Assembly: GCF_003270085.1 (NCBI RefSeq)
Contig: NZ_QFDQ01000143.1
Location: forward strand, 1-52,791
Reading direction: 5' to 3'
DNA length: 52,791 nucleotides
From: Streptomyces triticisoli
GTDB lineage: Bacteria > Actinomycetota > Actinomycetes > Streptomycetales > Streptomycetaceae
A model generated the notes under the pieces. It made no database searches. It had not been told where the DNA came from and saw only the letters and a list, made by a program, of their open reading frames with translations. The position numbers were made by a program, and so were the translations under genes. This document shows, one piece after another, positions 18,673-26,543 of the stretch (its first letter is position 1; each line of letters opens with the position of its first letter).

Positions 18673-19420
18673 CCTCGGACCGACTCGCCGCCGCCCTCCG
18701 CGAACAGGTCCTCCGCAGGCGCGGCGTGAACCGATCGCTGGGATGCCACGCCGGCCGAGAATCCGGGGCACCATCGCGGCGCGTTCCCGCGCGACGTCCT
18801 CTTCGCGTACCTTCTCGGCGACCTCGTGCCGAAAGAAGCAGTTGCCCGGTGGGCAGGCGTTCGTCGACGGCCTGCAACAGTCAACGCGCCCGCCCACTCA
18901 CCGGGCAACCTCCCTCGCGGCGCCGACAGCCAGGAGCGGGTGTGACACAGGGGCCACTCCGGGTGCCTCGAGACGGACCTGACGTCACAGGGGAGGTGTC
19001 ACGGACACGCCTGCTGGGCCCACGGACGGGACAACGGCTTGGTCTGCTCGGCGCGGTTCTCCGGCTGCCGGAACGACATGGGCAGCACCGAGGAAGAGCA
19101 AGCCCGGGTGGCGAGCATGCTGCGCTGATCGCTGTCCCGGACATCCTGGTGGCGGCTCTGGAGATCTCGACCGTGCCGCGCGCGGGGCGTCGTGTCGAGA
19201 GCGGAATAACGGCCGTCCCTTACCTCAGCCGACTGCGGGTTCCCTTCTCGTGCCGTGCTGAAGACCAACAGCAGGGCGCCCCAGCCCTGTCGCGGCACTA
19301 CCGTGCAGCTTGAAAATCCACCCCATGCTTCACAGCGTGTCACAGGGAGCCGGTCAAGGTCGTTGCCTTACCCCGCGATGTGGGTGTCGGCACTGTGACG
19401 AAAACGAAAGAACGGGATCG
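18673..19420. other. Long intergenic stretch without a convincing gene
   Basis: About 750 bp. Open frames here have Arg/Pro/Ser-rich composition and no recognisable motifs. The most gene-like piece is a + strand frame ending at a TGA near 19128. It has no ordinary start codon; its last residues read NDMGSTEEEQARVASMLR and it carries several Cys, so it could be the eroded 3' end of an old gene. I see no tRNA or insertion sequence. Confidence 0.5.
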
Positions 19421-19906
19421 ATGACGAAGGAAATCACCGACCGCCAGGATCGGCCCGTGGTGCTCGAGGACATCACGGACGAGAACTGGCGCGACGTCGC
19501 CGATGTGGCCCCCACCGACGACCAGCGCCGGTTCGTGGCCGCCCTCGGCGCGCGCTACCTGCTGCTCTCCATGCGCGGGGGGCTCTGGAACTCCCTTGCG
19601 GTCCGGGCGGGTGACAAGGTCGTGGGCCATGTCATGTGGGCGTACGACGAGGAGGACGGGACCCACTGGGTCGGCGGCATGGTCGTCAACGCCGAGGAGC
19701 AGGGCAAGGGGGTGGGCCGTGCCACGATGCGCGCCCTGCTGCGGCGCCTCGCCGCGCTGCCGTCCTGCCGGGAGATCCGGCTCTCGTACCACCCGGAGAA
19801 CACGCCCGCCGCCGCTCTCTACGCGGCGCTCGGTTTCACGCCCACCGGAGACTTCGAGGACGAGGAGATCGTGGTGGCGCTGAGCGCCGAGGCGGCCGCC
19901 GCCTGA
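19421..19906 (+). CDS. GNAT-family N-acetyltransferase
   Basis: A 161-residue GNAT. ATG 19421 (MTKEITDRQDRPVVLEDIT) gives a normal N-terminus; the frame extends 37 codons upstream in Cys-rich sequence that is unlikely to be translated. The acetyl-CoA loop is GGMVVNAEEQGKGVGRATMRALLRRL at about residues 87-112 (Q-x-G-x-G), and the late motif is LSYHPENTPAAALYAALGFTPTGDFEDEEIVVAL. The N-terminal VLEDITDENWRDVADV resembles spermidine/diamine-type acetyltransferases (PaiA/BltD-like), but the acceptor is not certain. A weak AAGAACGGG ribosome site is seen. It converges on the pirin gene. Confidence 0.88.
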   Translation: MTKEITDRQDRPVVLEDITDENWRDVADVAPTDDQRRFVAALGARYLLLSMRGGLWNSLAVRAGDKVVGHVMWAYDEEDGTHWVGGMVVNAEEQGKGVGRATMRALLRRLAALPSCREIRLSYHPENTPAAALYAALGFTPTGDFEDEEIVVALSAEAAAA

Positions 19907-19946
19907 TCCCGCCGCCCGCACGCCGACGTGCGGGCACGCGGGTGCC

Positions 19947-20603
19947 TCACCGGCCGGCCATCTCCCACATCAGCAGCTCCGCGTCCGTCATTCCCACCGC
20001 TTCCAGGCCCCCGGCGGCATCCGTGATCCGCGCCGCGTCCGCTGGCCCCAACCGGTCCTCGCCCAGCCGTACTTCGCCCCGTACGACATGGACGTACACG
20101 TACGCCGCGGCCGGCACCGCCGTCCGCTCCCCCGCCGCCGGGCGGCGGACGTGGAGCGTGGCGCCGGCCTCCGGGACGGCGTACGAGGTGGTGTCGTGGA
20201 CGAGCTCGTAGCGGGGGGCGTCGCCGGGCGTGAGTGGGGTCAGCCACATCTGGACGAAGGTCAGGGGTGCGTCGCCGTCGTTGCGTTCCACGTGGCGGAC
20301 GCCGGCCGCCGCACTCAGGTGCTGGAGGTCGCCGGGGCGGACCAGCGTCTCGTGGCCCGTGGAGTCGCGGTGGGTCAGTTCGCCCTCGACGACCCAGGTG
20401 ATGATCTCCGTGTGGCTGTGCGGGTGCTCGTCGAAGCCGGCGCCGGGGGCCAGGTGCTCCTCGTTGCAGGCGATCAGGGCGCCGAAGCGGAGGTTGTCCG
20501 GGTCGTAGTGCGGGCCGAAGGAGAAGGCGTGCCGGGTGGTGATGCCGGCCGCCTCCTCGCCGCCCCGGTAGCGCTCCGCCGCGCGCCGTACTTCCATCGT
20601 CAC
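19947..20603 (-). CDS. Pirin-family protein
   Basis: A 218-residue bicupin. HAFSFGPHYDPDNLRFGALIACNEEHLAPGAGFDEHPHSHTEIITWVVEGELTHRDSTGHE contains the metal-binding His/His/His/Glu set of the N-terminal cupin (HPHSHTE, later TGHE), and GDLQHLSAAAGVRHVERN follows. The C-terminal cupin is weaker. Pirins bind iron; some act as quercetinases and others as transcription cofactors. In Streptomyces a pirin has been linked to acyl-CoA metabolism and redox balance, which is of interest given the fatty acid genes next door. GTG 20603 is chosen because a TACGGT -10 box ends 7 nt upstream; ATG 20597 is the alternative. It is divergent from fasR, with 82 bp between the two starts. Confidence 0.9.
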   Translation of the reverse strand: MTMEVRRAAERYRGGEEAAGITTRHAFSFGPHYDPDNLRFGALIACNEEHLAPGAGFDEHPHSHTEIITWVVEGELTHRDSTGHETLVRPGDLQHLSAAAGVRHVERNDGDAPLTFVQMWLTPLTPGDAPRYELVHDTTSYAVPEAGATLHVRRPAAGERTAVPAAAYVYVHVVRGEVRLGEDRLGPADAARITDAAGGLEAVGMTDAELLMWEMAGR

Positions 20604-20610
20604 GGGGACC

Positions 20611-20616
20611 ACCGTA
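20611..20616 (-). promoter_or_regulatory. -10 box of the pirin gene (leaderless)
   Basis: TACGGT on the minus strand ends 7 nt before GTG 20603. Confidence 0.5.
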
Positions 20617-20672
20617 GCCCTGGCCCCGGACCTCGGTCCGACCCGGCGGCACGCTCGTCCGTCCGGATGAGG

Positions 20673-20678
20673 CAGGCT
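20673..20678 (+). promoter_or_regulatory. Weak -10 box of fasR (leaderless)
   Basis: CAGGCT ends 7 nt before GTG 20686. It departs from TAnnnT at the first base, so it is less sure than the others. Confidence 0.4.
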
Positions 20679-20685
20679 TGTCCCC

Positions 20686-21891
20686 GTGCCCGAATCCGTA
20701 TCTCGCATGACCGAAGCCGCAGCGCACGGCCTCCATCCGCATGCCGCGACCCTGAAACGGCTGGAGAAGTCGTCCGGGTCGCTGGCCGCGCAGGCGATCG
20801 CGCGGATGGACGAGACGCTGCCGTGGTACCGGGCGATGCCCCCGGAGAACCGTTCCTGGATCGGCCTGGTCGCCCAGGCGGGCATCGCGGCCTTCACCGA
20901 GTGGTTCCGGCGCCCTGACGCACCCCAGGCGATTTCCACCGATGTGTTCGGGACCGCCCCGCGCGAGCTGACCCGGGCGATCACGCTGCGGCAGACCGTG
21001 GAGATGGTGCGCACCACGATCGAGGTCATGGAGTCCGCCATCGACGAGGTGGCGGCGCCGGGGGACGAGAGCGTGCTGCGCGAGGCGCTGCTCGTGTACG
21101 CCCGCGAGATCGCCTTCGCCACCGCCCAGGTGTACGCCCAGGCCGCCGAGGCACGCGGCGCCTGGGACGCCCGGCTGGAGTCGCTGGTCGTCAACGCCGT
21201 GCTCAGCGGGGAGGCGGACGAGGGCGCGGTGTCCCGGGCCTCCGCCCTGGGGTGGAACTCGCCCGAGCATGTGTGCGTGGTGCTGGGCACGGCGCCCGAC
21301 GGGGACTCCGAGCTGACCGTGGAGGCCATTCGGCGGGCGGCCCGGCATGCCAAGCTGCAGGTGCTGACCGGGGTGCTCGGGGACCGGCTCGTGGTGATCG
21401 CGGGGGGCAGTGACAATCCGCTCGGCGTGGCCAAGTCGCTGATCGGGCCCTACGCCGCCGGGCCCGTCGTCGCCGGGCCGGTCGTGCCCGATCTGCTCGC
21501 CGCCACCCGGTCCGCACAGGCCGCCGCGGCCGGGCTGAAGGCGTGTTTCGCCTGGCAGGACGCGCCGCGTCCGGTGCTGGCCGACGATCTGCTGCCGGAG
21601 CGCGCCATCGCCGGTGACCCGGGCGCGCGCGAGCAGTTGGTGGAGGAGATCTACAGACCGCTGGAGGAGGCCGGCTCCGCCCTGCTGGAAACCCTCAGCG
21701 TCTATCTGGAGCAGGCGAGCAGCCTCGAAGGCGCGGCGAGGATGCTCTTCGTTCACCCGAACACCGTGCGCTACCGGCTCCGACGTGTGACAGACGTCAC
21801 CGGCTGGTCACCCTCCGATGTACGATCCGCGTTCACGCTACGGATCGCGCTGATCCTGGGGCGTCTGACCGATGGAGATCCCCAGGCCTAG
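20686..21891 (+). CDS. fasR: FasR, activator of the fatty acid synthase operon
   Basis: A 401-residue PucR-type regulator. The C-terminal helix-turn-helix (HTH_30) is at about residues 335-395: LLETLSVYLEQASSLEGAARMLFVHPNTVRYRLRRVTDVTGW. The N-terminal and central parts match FasR regulators, with ARMDETLPWYRAMPPENRSWIGLVAQAGIAAFTEWFR and REIAFATAQVYAQAAEARGAWDARLESLVVNAVLSGE. Known family role: it activates fabD-fabH-acpP-fabF transcription, with long acyl-CoA as effector in mycobacteria. It lies directly upstream of fabD, and the stop codon is only 2 bp from the likely operator. Start GTG 20686 is by -10 spacing; ATG 20707 is an alternative. Confidence 0.93.
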   Translation: MPESVSRMTEAAAHGLHPHAATLKRLEKSSGSLAAQAIARMDETLPWYRAMPPENRSWIGLVAQAGIAAFTEWFRRPDAPQAISTDVFGTAPRELTRAITLRQTVEMVRTTIEVMESAIDEVAAPGDESVLREALLVYAREIAFATAQVYAQAAEARGAWDARLESLVVNAVLSGEADEGAVSRASALGWNSPEHVCVVLGTAPDGDSELTVEAIRRAARHAKLQVLTGVLGDRLVVIAGGSDNPLGVAKSLIGPYAAGPVVAGPVVPDLLAATRSAQAAAAGLKACFAWQDAPRPVLADDLLPERAIAGDPGAREQLVEEIYRPLEEAGSALLETLSVYLEQASSLEGAARMLFVHPNTVRYRLRRVTDVTGWSPSDVRSAFTLRIALILGRLTDGDPQA

Positions 21892-21893
21892 GA

Positions 21894-21914
21894 TTTTGTC
21901 GGGGGTCCACAAAA
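21894..21914 (+). promoter_or_regulatory. Candidate FasR operator in the fabD promoter
   Basis: Inverted repeat TTTTGT (21894-21899) and ACAAAA (21909-21914) with 9-bp spacer CGGGGGTCC. It is the only AT-rich palindrome between fasR and fabD, begins 2 bp after the fasR stop, and lies 67 bp before the fabD start. Assigning it to FasR is inference from position. Confidence 0.6.
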
Positions 21915-21980
21915 CCCCTCCGTGTTCTTCGTCCCTGTCCCCACGGGCGGCCCCGGCCGTCCCCAAGAGAGAGTGTGAGA

Positions 21981-22892
21981 GTGCTCGTACTCGTCGCTCC
22001 CGGCCAGGGCGCCCAGACGCCCGGCTTCCTGACCCCCTGGCTCGAACTGCCCGGTGCCGCCGACCGTGTGACCGCCTGGTCGGACGCCATCGGACTGGAC
22101 CTCGTCCACTACGGGACGCAGGCCGACGCGGACGCGATCCGCGACACCGCGGTGGCCCAGCCGCTGCTGGTGGCCGCCGGGCTGCTGTCGGCCGCGGCAC
22201 TGGGTGACACCGGCGCGGGCGTGGTCGCGGGCCACAGTGTCGGCGAGATCACCGCCGCCGCGTTCGCGGGCGTCCTGGACGACACCGCCGCGCTGACCCT
22301 GGTCCGCAAGCGGGGTCTGGCGATGGCCGAGGCCGCCGCGATCACCGACACGGGTATGTCGGCGCTGCTCGGCGGCGACCCGGAGGTGTCCGTCGCGCAC
22401 CTGGAGAAGCTGGGCCTGACCCCGGCGAACGTCAACGGCGCGGGCCAGATCGTGGCCGCCGGCACCCTGGAGCAGCTCGCCGCGCTGAACGAGGACAAGC
22501 CCGAGGGCGTACGCAAGGTCGTCCCGCTGAAGGTGGCCGGTGCCTTCCACACGCACCACATGGCCCCCGCGGTCGACAAGCTGGCCGAGGCCGCCAAGGC
22601 GCTCACGCCCGCCGACCCGAAGGTCGCCTACGTCTCCAACAAGGACGGCCGGGCCGTGCACAGCGGTGCCGAGGTCGTCGAGCGGCTGGTCGGCCAGGTC
22701 GCCAACCCGGTCCGCTGGGACCTGTGCATGGAGACCTTCAAGGAGCTCGGCGCCACCGCCCTGATCGAGGTGTGCCCCGGCGGCACGCTGACCGGTCTGG
22801 CCAAGCGCGCGCTGCCCGGCGTGAAGACGCTGGCGCTGAAGACCCCCGACGACCTCGACGCGGCCCGCGAACTCATCTCCGAGCACGCCTGA
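21981..22892 (+). CDS. fabD: Malonyl-CoA:ACP transacylase
   Basis: A 303-residue FabD. It moves malonyl from CoA to the acyl carrier protein, supplying extender units for fatty acid (and in Streptomyces also polyketide) synthesis. The catalytic elbow GHSVGE has Ser at about residue 86; QGAQ occurs at the N-terminus, and GAFHTHHM carries the catalytic His near residue 190. The GTG at 21981 (VLVLVAPGQGAQTPG) matches known FabD starts; a GTG two codons earlier is possible. GAGAGTGTGAGA precedes it. First gene of fabD-fabH-acpP-fabF, with 22 bp to fabH. Confidence 0.96.
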   Translation: MLVLVAPGQGAQTPGFLTPWLELPGAADRVTAWSDAIGLDLVHYGTQADADAIRDTAVAQPLLVAAGLLSAAALGDTGAGVVAGHSVGEITAAAFAGVLDDTAALTLVRKRGLAMAEAAAITDTGMSALLGGDPEVSVAHLEKLGLTPANVNGAGQIVAAGTLEQLAALNEDKPEGVRKVVPLKVAGAFHTHHMAPAVDKLAEAAKALTPADPKVAYVSNKDGRAVHSGAEVVERLVGQVANPVRWDLCMETFKELGATALIEVCPGGTLTGLAKRALPGVKTLALKTPDDLDAARELISEHA

Positions 22893-22914
22893 CGACCCTG
22901 AGGAGCCGACGATC

Positions 22915-23946
22915 ATGCCGAAGATCAAGCCCGCCAAGGGAGCCCCGTACGCGCGCATCCTCGGCGTGGGCGGTTACCGGCCCACGCGGGTGGTGCCCAA
23001 CGAGGTGATCCTCGAGCGGATCGACTCGTCCGACGAGTGGATCCGCTCGCGCTCGGGCATCGAGACCCGGCACTGGGCGTCGCCCGAGGAGACCGTCGCG
23101 GCGATGTCGGTCGAGGCCTCCGGCAAGGCGATCGCGGGCGCCGGGATCGACGCCTCGCAGATCGGCGCCGTGGTCGTCTCGACCGTCTCGCACTTCAGCC
23201 AGACCCCGGCCATCGCCACCGAGATCGCCGACCGGCTGGGCACGAACAAGGCGGCCGCCTTCGACATCTCGGCGGGCTGCGCCGGCTTCGGCTACGGTCT
23301 CACCCTGGCCAAGGGCATGGTGGTGGAGGGTTCCGCCGAGTACGTGCTCGTCATCGGCGTGGAGCGCCTGTCCGACCTGACCGACCTGGAGGACCGGGCC
23401 ACGGCCTTCCTGTTCGGCGACGGCGCCGGCGCGGTCGTCGTCGGCCCCTCGCAGGAGCCCGCGATCGGCCCGACCGTGTGGGGCTCGGAGGGCGACAAGG
23501 CCCAGACGATCAAGCAGACCGTGTCCTGGGACCGTTTCCACACGGGCGACGTGTCCGAGCTGCCCGTGGACAGCGAGGGCAACATCAAGTTCCCTGCGAT
23601 CACGCAGGAGGGCCAGGCGGTGTTCCGCTGGGCCGTGTTCGAGATGGCGAAGGTCGCCCAGCAGGCGCTGGACGCGGCCGGGATCAGCTCGGACGACCTG
23701 GACGTCTTCATCCCGCACCAGGCCAATGTGCGGATCATCGACTCGATGGTGAAGACCCTCAAACTGCCGGAGCACGTCACGGTCGCCCGTGACATCCGCA
23801 CCACCGGCAACACCTCGGCCGCCTCGATTCCGCTCGCGATGGAGCGGCTTCTGGCGACCGGCGAGGCGAAGAGCGGCGACACCGCGCTCGTCATCGGCTT
23901 CGGGGCGGGTCTCGTCTACGCCGCAACGGTCGTTACTCTCCCCTAG
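22915..23946 (+). CDS. fabH: 3-oxoacyl-ACP synthase III
   Basis: A 343-residue KAS III that starts fatty acid chains by condensing an acyl-CoA (branched primers in Streptomyces) with malonyl-ACP. The Cys-His-Asn triad is visible: Cys122 in DISAGCAGFGYG, His in FIPHQANVRIID, Asn in TTGNTSAASIPLA. The length and the GFGAGLVYAATVVTLP end are typical. ATG 22915 follows AGGAG. It is the second gene of the operon. A hairpin in the 101-bp gap before acpP may shape relative mRNA levels. Confidence 0.97.
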   Translation: MPKIKPAKGAPYARILGVGGYRPTRVVPNEVILERIDSSDEWIRSRSGIETRHWASPEETVAAMSVEASGKAIAGAGIDASQIGAVVVSTVSHFSQTPAIATEIADRLGTNKAAAFDISAGCAGFGYGLTLAKGMVVEGSAEYVLVIGVERLSDLTDLEDRATAFLFGDGAGAVVVGPSQEPAIGPTVWGSEGDKAQTIKQTVSWDRFHTGDVSELPVDSEGNIKFPAITQEGQAVFRWAVFEMAKVAQQALDAAGISSDDLDVFIPHQANVRIIDSMVKTLKLPEHVTVARDIRTTGNTSAASIPLAMERLLATGEAKSGDTALVIGFGAGLVYAATVVTLP

Positions 23947-23951
23947 GCACT

Positions 23952-23978
23952 CCGTGCCGGATCATGTTTCCGGCACGG
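23952..23978 (+). terminator. Hairpin between fabH and acpP
   Basis: Arms CCGTGCCGG (23952-23960) and CCGGCACGG (23970-23978) with a 9-nt loop, 5 bp after the fabH stop. No T-run; likely attenuation or RNA end protection rather than full termination, since acpP and fabF follow. Confidence 0.65.
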
Positions 23979-24047
23979 GAGCCGCACCACCTGCCGCTGC
24001 CGCGGTGGGCGCCACACCCTCTGGAACAGTTACGAAGGAGCGCCGAC

Positions 24048-24296
24048 ATGGCCGCCACTCAGGAAGAGATCGTCGCCGGTCTTGCCGAGATCGTGAACGA
24101 GATCGCCGGGATCCCGGTCGAGGACGTCCAGCTGGACAAGTCCTTCACCGACGACCTGGACGTCGACTCGCTGTCCATGGTCGAGGTCGTCGTCGCCGCC
24201 GAAGAGCGCTTCGACGTCAAGATCCCCGACGAGGACGTCAAGAACCTCAAGACGGTCGGCGACGCGACCGAGTACATCCTCAAGCACCAGGGCTGA
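24048..24296 (+). CDS. acpP: Fatty acid acyl carrier protein
   Basis: An 82-residue acidic ACP. The phosphopantetheine attachment site is Ser41 in DDLDVDSLSMVEV. The helical pattern EEIVAGLAEIVNEIAGIP...KIPDEDVKNLKTVGDATEYILKHQG is the standard four-helix fold. A strong AAGGAG lies seven bases before the ATG. It carries the growing acyl chain for FabD, FabH and FabF. Hairpins lie on both sides (23952-23978 and 24328-24368), an arrangement that could raise the level of this transcript relative to its neighbours. Confidence 0.97.
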   Translation: MAATQEEIVAGLAEIVNEIAGIPVEDVQLDKSFTDDLDVDSLSMVEVVVAAEERFDVKIPDEDVKNLKTVGDATEYILKHQG

Positions 24297-24327
24297 TCGA
24301 CCGATCACAGCCTTGGGCTGACTGCCC

Positions 24328-24368
24328 CGCCACCCGGCGGTGGCGCCGCTGTCCCCGCGTGAGCGGGG
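24328..24368 (+). terminator. Two hairpins between acpP and fabF
   Basis: First: CGCCACC (24328-24334) and GGTGGCG (24339-24345), loop CGGC. Second: CCCCGC (24353-24358) and GCGGGG (24363-24368), loop GTGA. Both lie in the 108-bp gap and may cause partial termination after acpP. Confidence 0.6.
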
Positions 24369-24404
24369 GTTGTCCTCCTCGAATCCGTTGGAGAAAGAAT
24401 TCCC

Positions 24405-25676
24405 GTGAGCCCGACCAATCGCACCGTGGTCGTCACCGGTATCGGCGCAACCACACCGCTGGGTGGCGACGCAGCCTCTACCTGGGAGGGGCTGGTCGCC
24501 GGCAAGTCCGGTGTGAAGCCCCTGACCGAGGACTGGGCGGCCGACCAGGCCGTCCGTATCGCGGCCCCGGTGGCCGTGGAGCCGTCCGAGATCCTTCCGC
24601 GGCCGCAGGCCCGCCGTCTGGACCGCTCCGCGCAGTTCGCGCTGATCGCCGCCCAGGAGGCCTGGAAGGACGCCGGCTTCACCGGCAAGGCGGGCGAGGA
24701 CGCCCCCGTGGACCCGGACCGGCTCGGCGCGGTCGTCGCCTCCGGCATCGGCGGTGTGACGACGCTGCTGGACCAGTACGACGTGCTGAAGGAGAAGGGC
24801 GTACGCCGTGTCTCCCCGCACACCGTCCCCATGCTGATGCCGAACGGCCCCTCGGCCAACGTGGGCCTGCTCGTGGGCGCCCGCGCGGGTGTGCACACGC
24901 CGGTCTCCGCCTGCGCCTCGGGCGCCGAGGCCATCGGCTACGCCATCGAGATGATCCGCACCGGCCGCGCCGACGTCGTCGTCGCCGGCGGTACGGAGGC
25001 TGCGATCCACCCGCTGCCGATCGCCGCGTTCGGCAACATGATGGCGATGTCCAAGAACAACGAGAACCCCGAGGGCGCCTCGCGCCCCTACGACGTCGAC
25101 CGGGACGGCTTCGTCCTCGGCGAGGGCGCGGGTGTGCTCGTCCTGGAGTCCGCCGAGCACGCCGCCGGGCGCGGCGCCCGCGTCTACGCGGAGGCGGTCG
25201 GACAGGGCATCTCCGCCGACTCCCACGACATCGTCCAGCCGGAGCCGGAGGGCCGCGGCATCTCGCACGCCCTGCAGCACCTGCTGGACCGCACCGACCT
25301 GGACCCGGCCGAGATCGTGCACGTCAACGCGCACGCCACCTCGACGCCGGCCGGTGACATCGCCGAGCTGAAGGCGCTGCGCAAGGTCTTCGGCGACCAC
25401 GCCGACCACATCGCGGTCTCCGCGACCAAGTCGATGATCGGTCACCTGCTCGGTGGCGCGGGCGGGGTGGAGTCGGTGGCGACGGTGCTGGCGCTGTACC
25501 ACCGGGTGGCTCCGCCGACGATCAACATCGACAACATCGACCCCGAGGCCGAGGCGTACGCGGACGTGGTCCGCGGGGAGGCGCGCAAGCTGCCCGTGGA
25601 GGGCCGCATCGCCGCGCTGAACGACTCGTTCGGCTTCGGCGGGCACAACGTGGTGCTGGCGTTCCGGACGGTCTGA
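24405..25676 (+). CDS. fabF: 3-oxoacyl-ACP synthase II
   Basis: A 423-residue KAS II that elongates acyl-ACP with malonyl-ACP. The Cys-His-His triad is clear: Cys in VSACASGAEAIGYA at about residue 171, His in HVNAHATSTPAGD at about 310, His in KSMIGHLLGGAGGVE at about 345. The closing NDSFGFGGHNVVLAFRTV is typical. The start is GTG 24405 with GGAGAAAG upstream (MSPTNRTVVVTGIGATTPLGG). Last gene of the fab operon, followed by a strong terminator. Confidence 0.97.
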   Translation: MSPTNRTVVVTGIGATTPLGGDAASTWEGLVAGKSGVKPLTEDWAADQAVRIAAPVAVEPSEILPRPQARRLDRSAQFALIAAQEAWKDAGFTGKAGEDAPVDPDRLGAVVASGIGGVTTLLDQYDVLKEKGVRRVSPHTVPMLMPNGPSANVGLLVGARAGVHTPVSACASGAEAIGYAIEMIRTGRADVVVAGGTEAAIHPLPIAAFGNMMAMSKNNENPEGASRPYDVDRDGFVLGEGAGVLVLESAEHAAGRGARVYAEAVGQGISADSHDIVQPEPEGRGISHALQHLLDRTDLDPAEIVHVNAHATSTPAGDIAELKALRKVFGDHADHIAVSATKSMIGHLLGGAGGVESVATVLALYHRVAPPTINIDNIDPEAEAYADVVRGEARKLPVEGRIAALNDSFGFGGHNVVLAFRTV

Positions 25677-25697
25677 GCAGCCGCCGTACGCACGTGC

Positions 25698-25725
25698 AGG
25701 GCCCCCACCGACCGGTGGGGGCCCT
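25698..25725 (+). terminator. Terminator of the fab operon
   Basis: Perfect 13-bp arms AGGGCCCCCACCG (25698-25710) and CGGTGGGGGCCCT (25713-25725) with a 2-nt gap, 21 bp after the fabF stop. It may serve both fabF and the converging DUF3145 gene. Confidence 0.9.
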
Positions 25726-25792
25726 CCTGCTTGAGAAGCGTGTTGAGACCCTGTCAGGGCACGCTGTCGGAGCACGCCGTCAGGCCGCGCCG

Positions 25793-26287
25793 TCAGACCA
25801 CCTGGTGGAGCCAGCGGACCGGGGCGCCTTCACCCGCGTAGCGGAACGGCTCCAGTTCGTCGTCCCACGGCTTGCCCAGGAGCTTGGCGATCTCCGCCTC
25901 CAGGTCGGTCTCGCCCTGCTGGGAGCGGAGGAGGGCGGCGCGCAGGCGGTCCTCGGGGATGAGGATGTCGCCGTGGATGCCGGTGACGGCGTGGAAGATG
26001 CCGAGGTCGGGGGTGCAGCTGTAGCGCTCGCCCTCGGCGGTCGGGCAGGGCTCGGCGGTGACCTCGAAGCGCAGCAGCTGCCAGCCGCGCAGCGCGGAGG
26101 CGAGCTTGGAGGCGGTGCCGGCCTGCCCCTGCCAGGAGAACTCCGAGCGCCAGGTGCCGGGTGAGGCGGGCTGCCGGATCCAGTCCAGGCTGACGCGCGT
26201 GCCGAGCACGCCGGCGATGGCCCACTCGACGTGCGGGCACAGCGCGCGCGGCGCGGAGTGCACGTACAGAACTCCACGTGTCGTCAC
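25793..26287 (-). CDS. DUF3145 family protein
   Basis: A 164-residue protein starting at GTG 26287 (VTTRGVLYVHSAPRALCPHVEWAIAG) after GGAGG. The frame extends 45 codons upstream in Pro/Ser-rich sequence that is not expected to be translated. The family signature is the opening block plus SPGTWRSEFSWQGQAGTASKLASALRGWQLLRFEVTAEP and a GTPDLGIFHAV-like strand, here YSCTPDLGIFHAVTGIHGDILIPEDRLR. The function is unknown. DUF3145 is an actinobacterial family commonly found downstream of fabF, as here, and converges on the fab operon. Confidence 0.88.
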   Translation of the reverse strand: MTTRGVLYVHSAPRALCPHVEWAIAGVLGTRVSLDWIRQPASPGTWRSEFSWQGQAGTASKLASALRGWQLLRFEVTAEPCPTAEGERYSCTPDLGIFHAVTGIHGDILIPEDRLRAALLRSQQGETDLEAEIAKLLGKPWDDELEPFRYAGEGAPVRWLHQVV

Positions 26288-26543
26288 CGGGACCTCCGGG
26301 CAGAGCGGGACAGGGGGCGGGCAGGTGGACAGCGGTGGCGCTGAAGGCCACGTTGATGGCGAGGCTACCGTGCGAGAGCGCAAGGAGTGTGACGTACCGT
26401 CGGTCCCGGCGGCAGGAAACACCCCTCATTCACCCGGGGGGACGCTTGTACGGGTACGAGCCGCCCACTCGGGTGGGGGCGGGAACCCCCGCGCGTTCTC
26501 ATGGAGGGGAGCACTGTTCGACGATTGAGGGGAGCCCCAGGGC

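Noticed and set aside
18726..19313. A 195-codon + strand frame in the long gap
   Set aside because: Arg/Ser/Pro-rich throughout, no ribosome site, and no motif I recognise.
24030..25775. A 581-codon frame opposite fabF and acpP
   Set aside because: Antisense to two clearly functional genes with active-site residues; no domain in the product.
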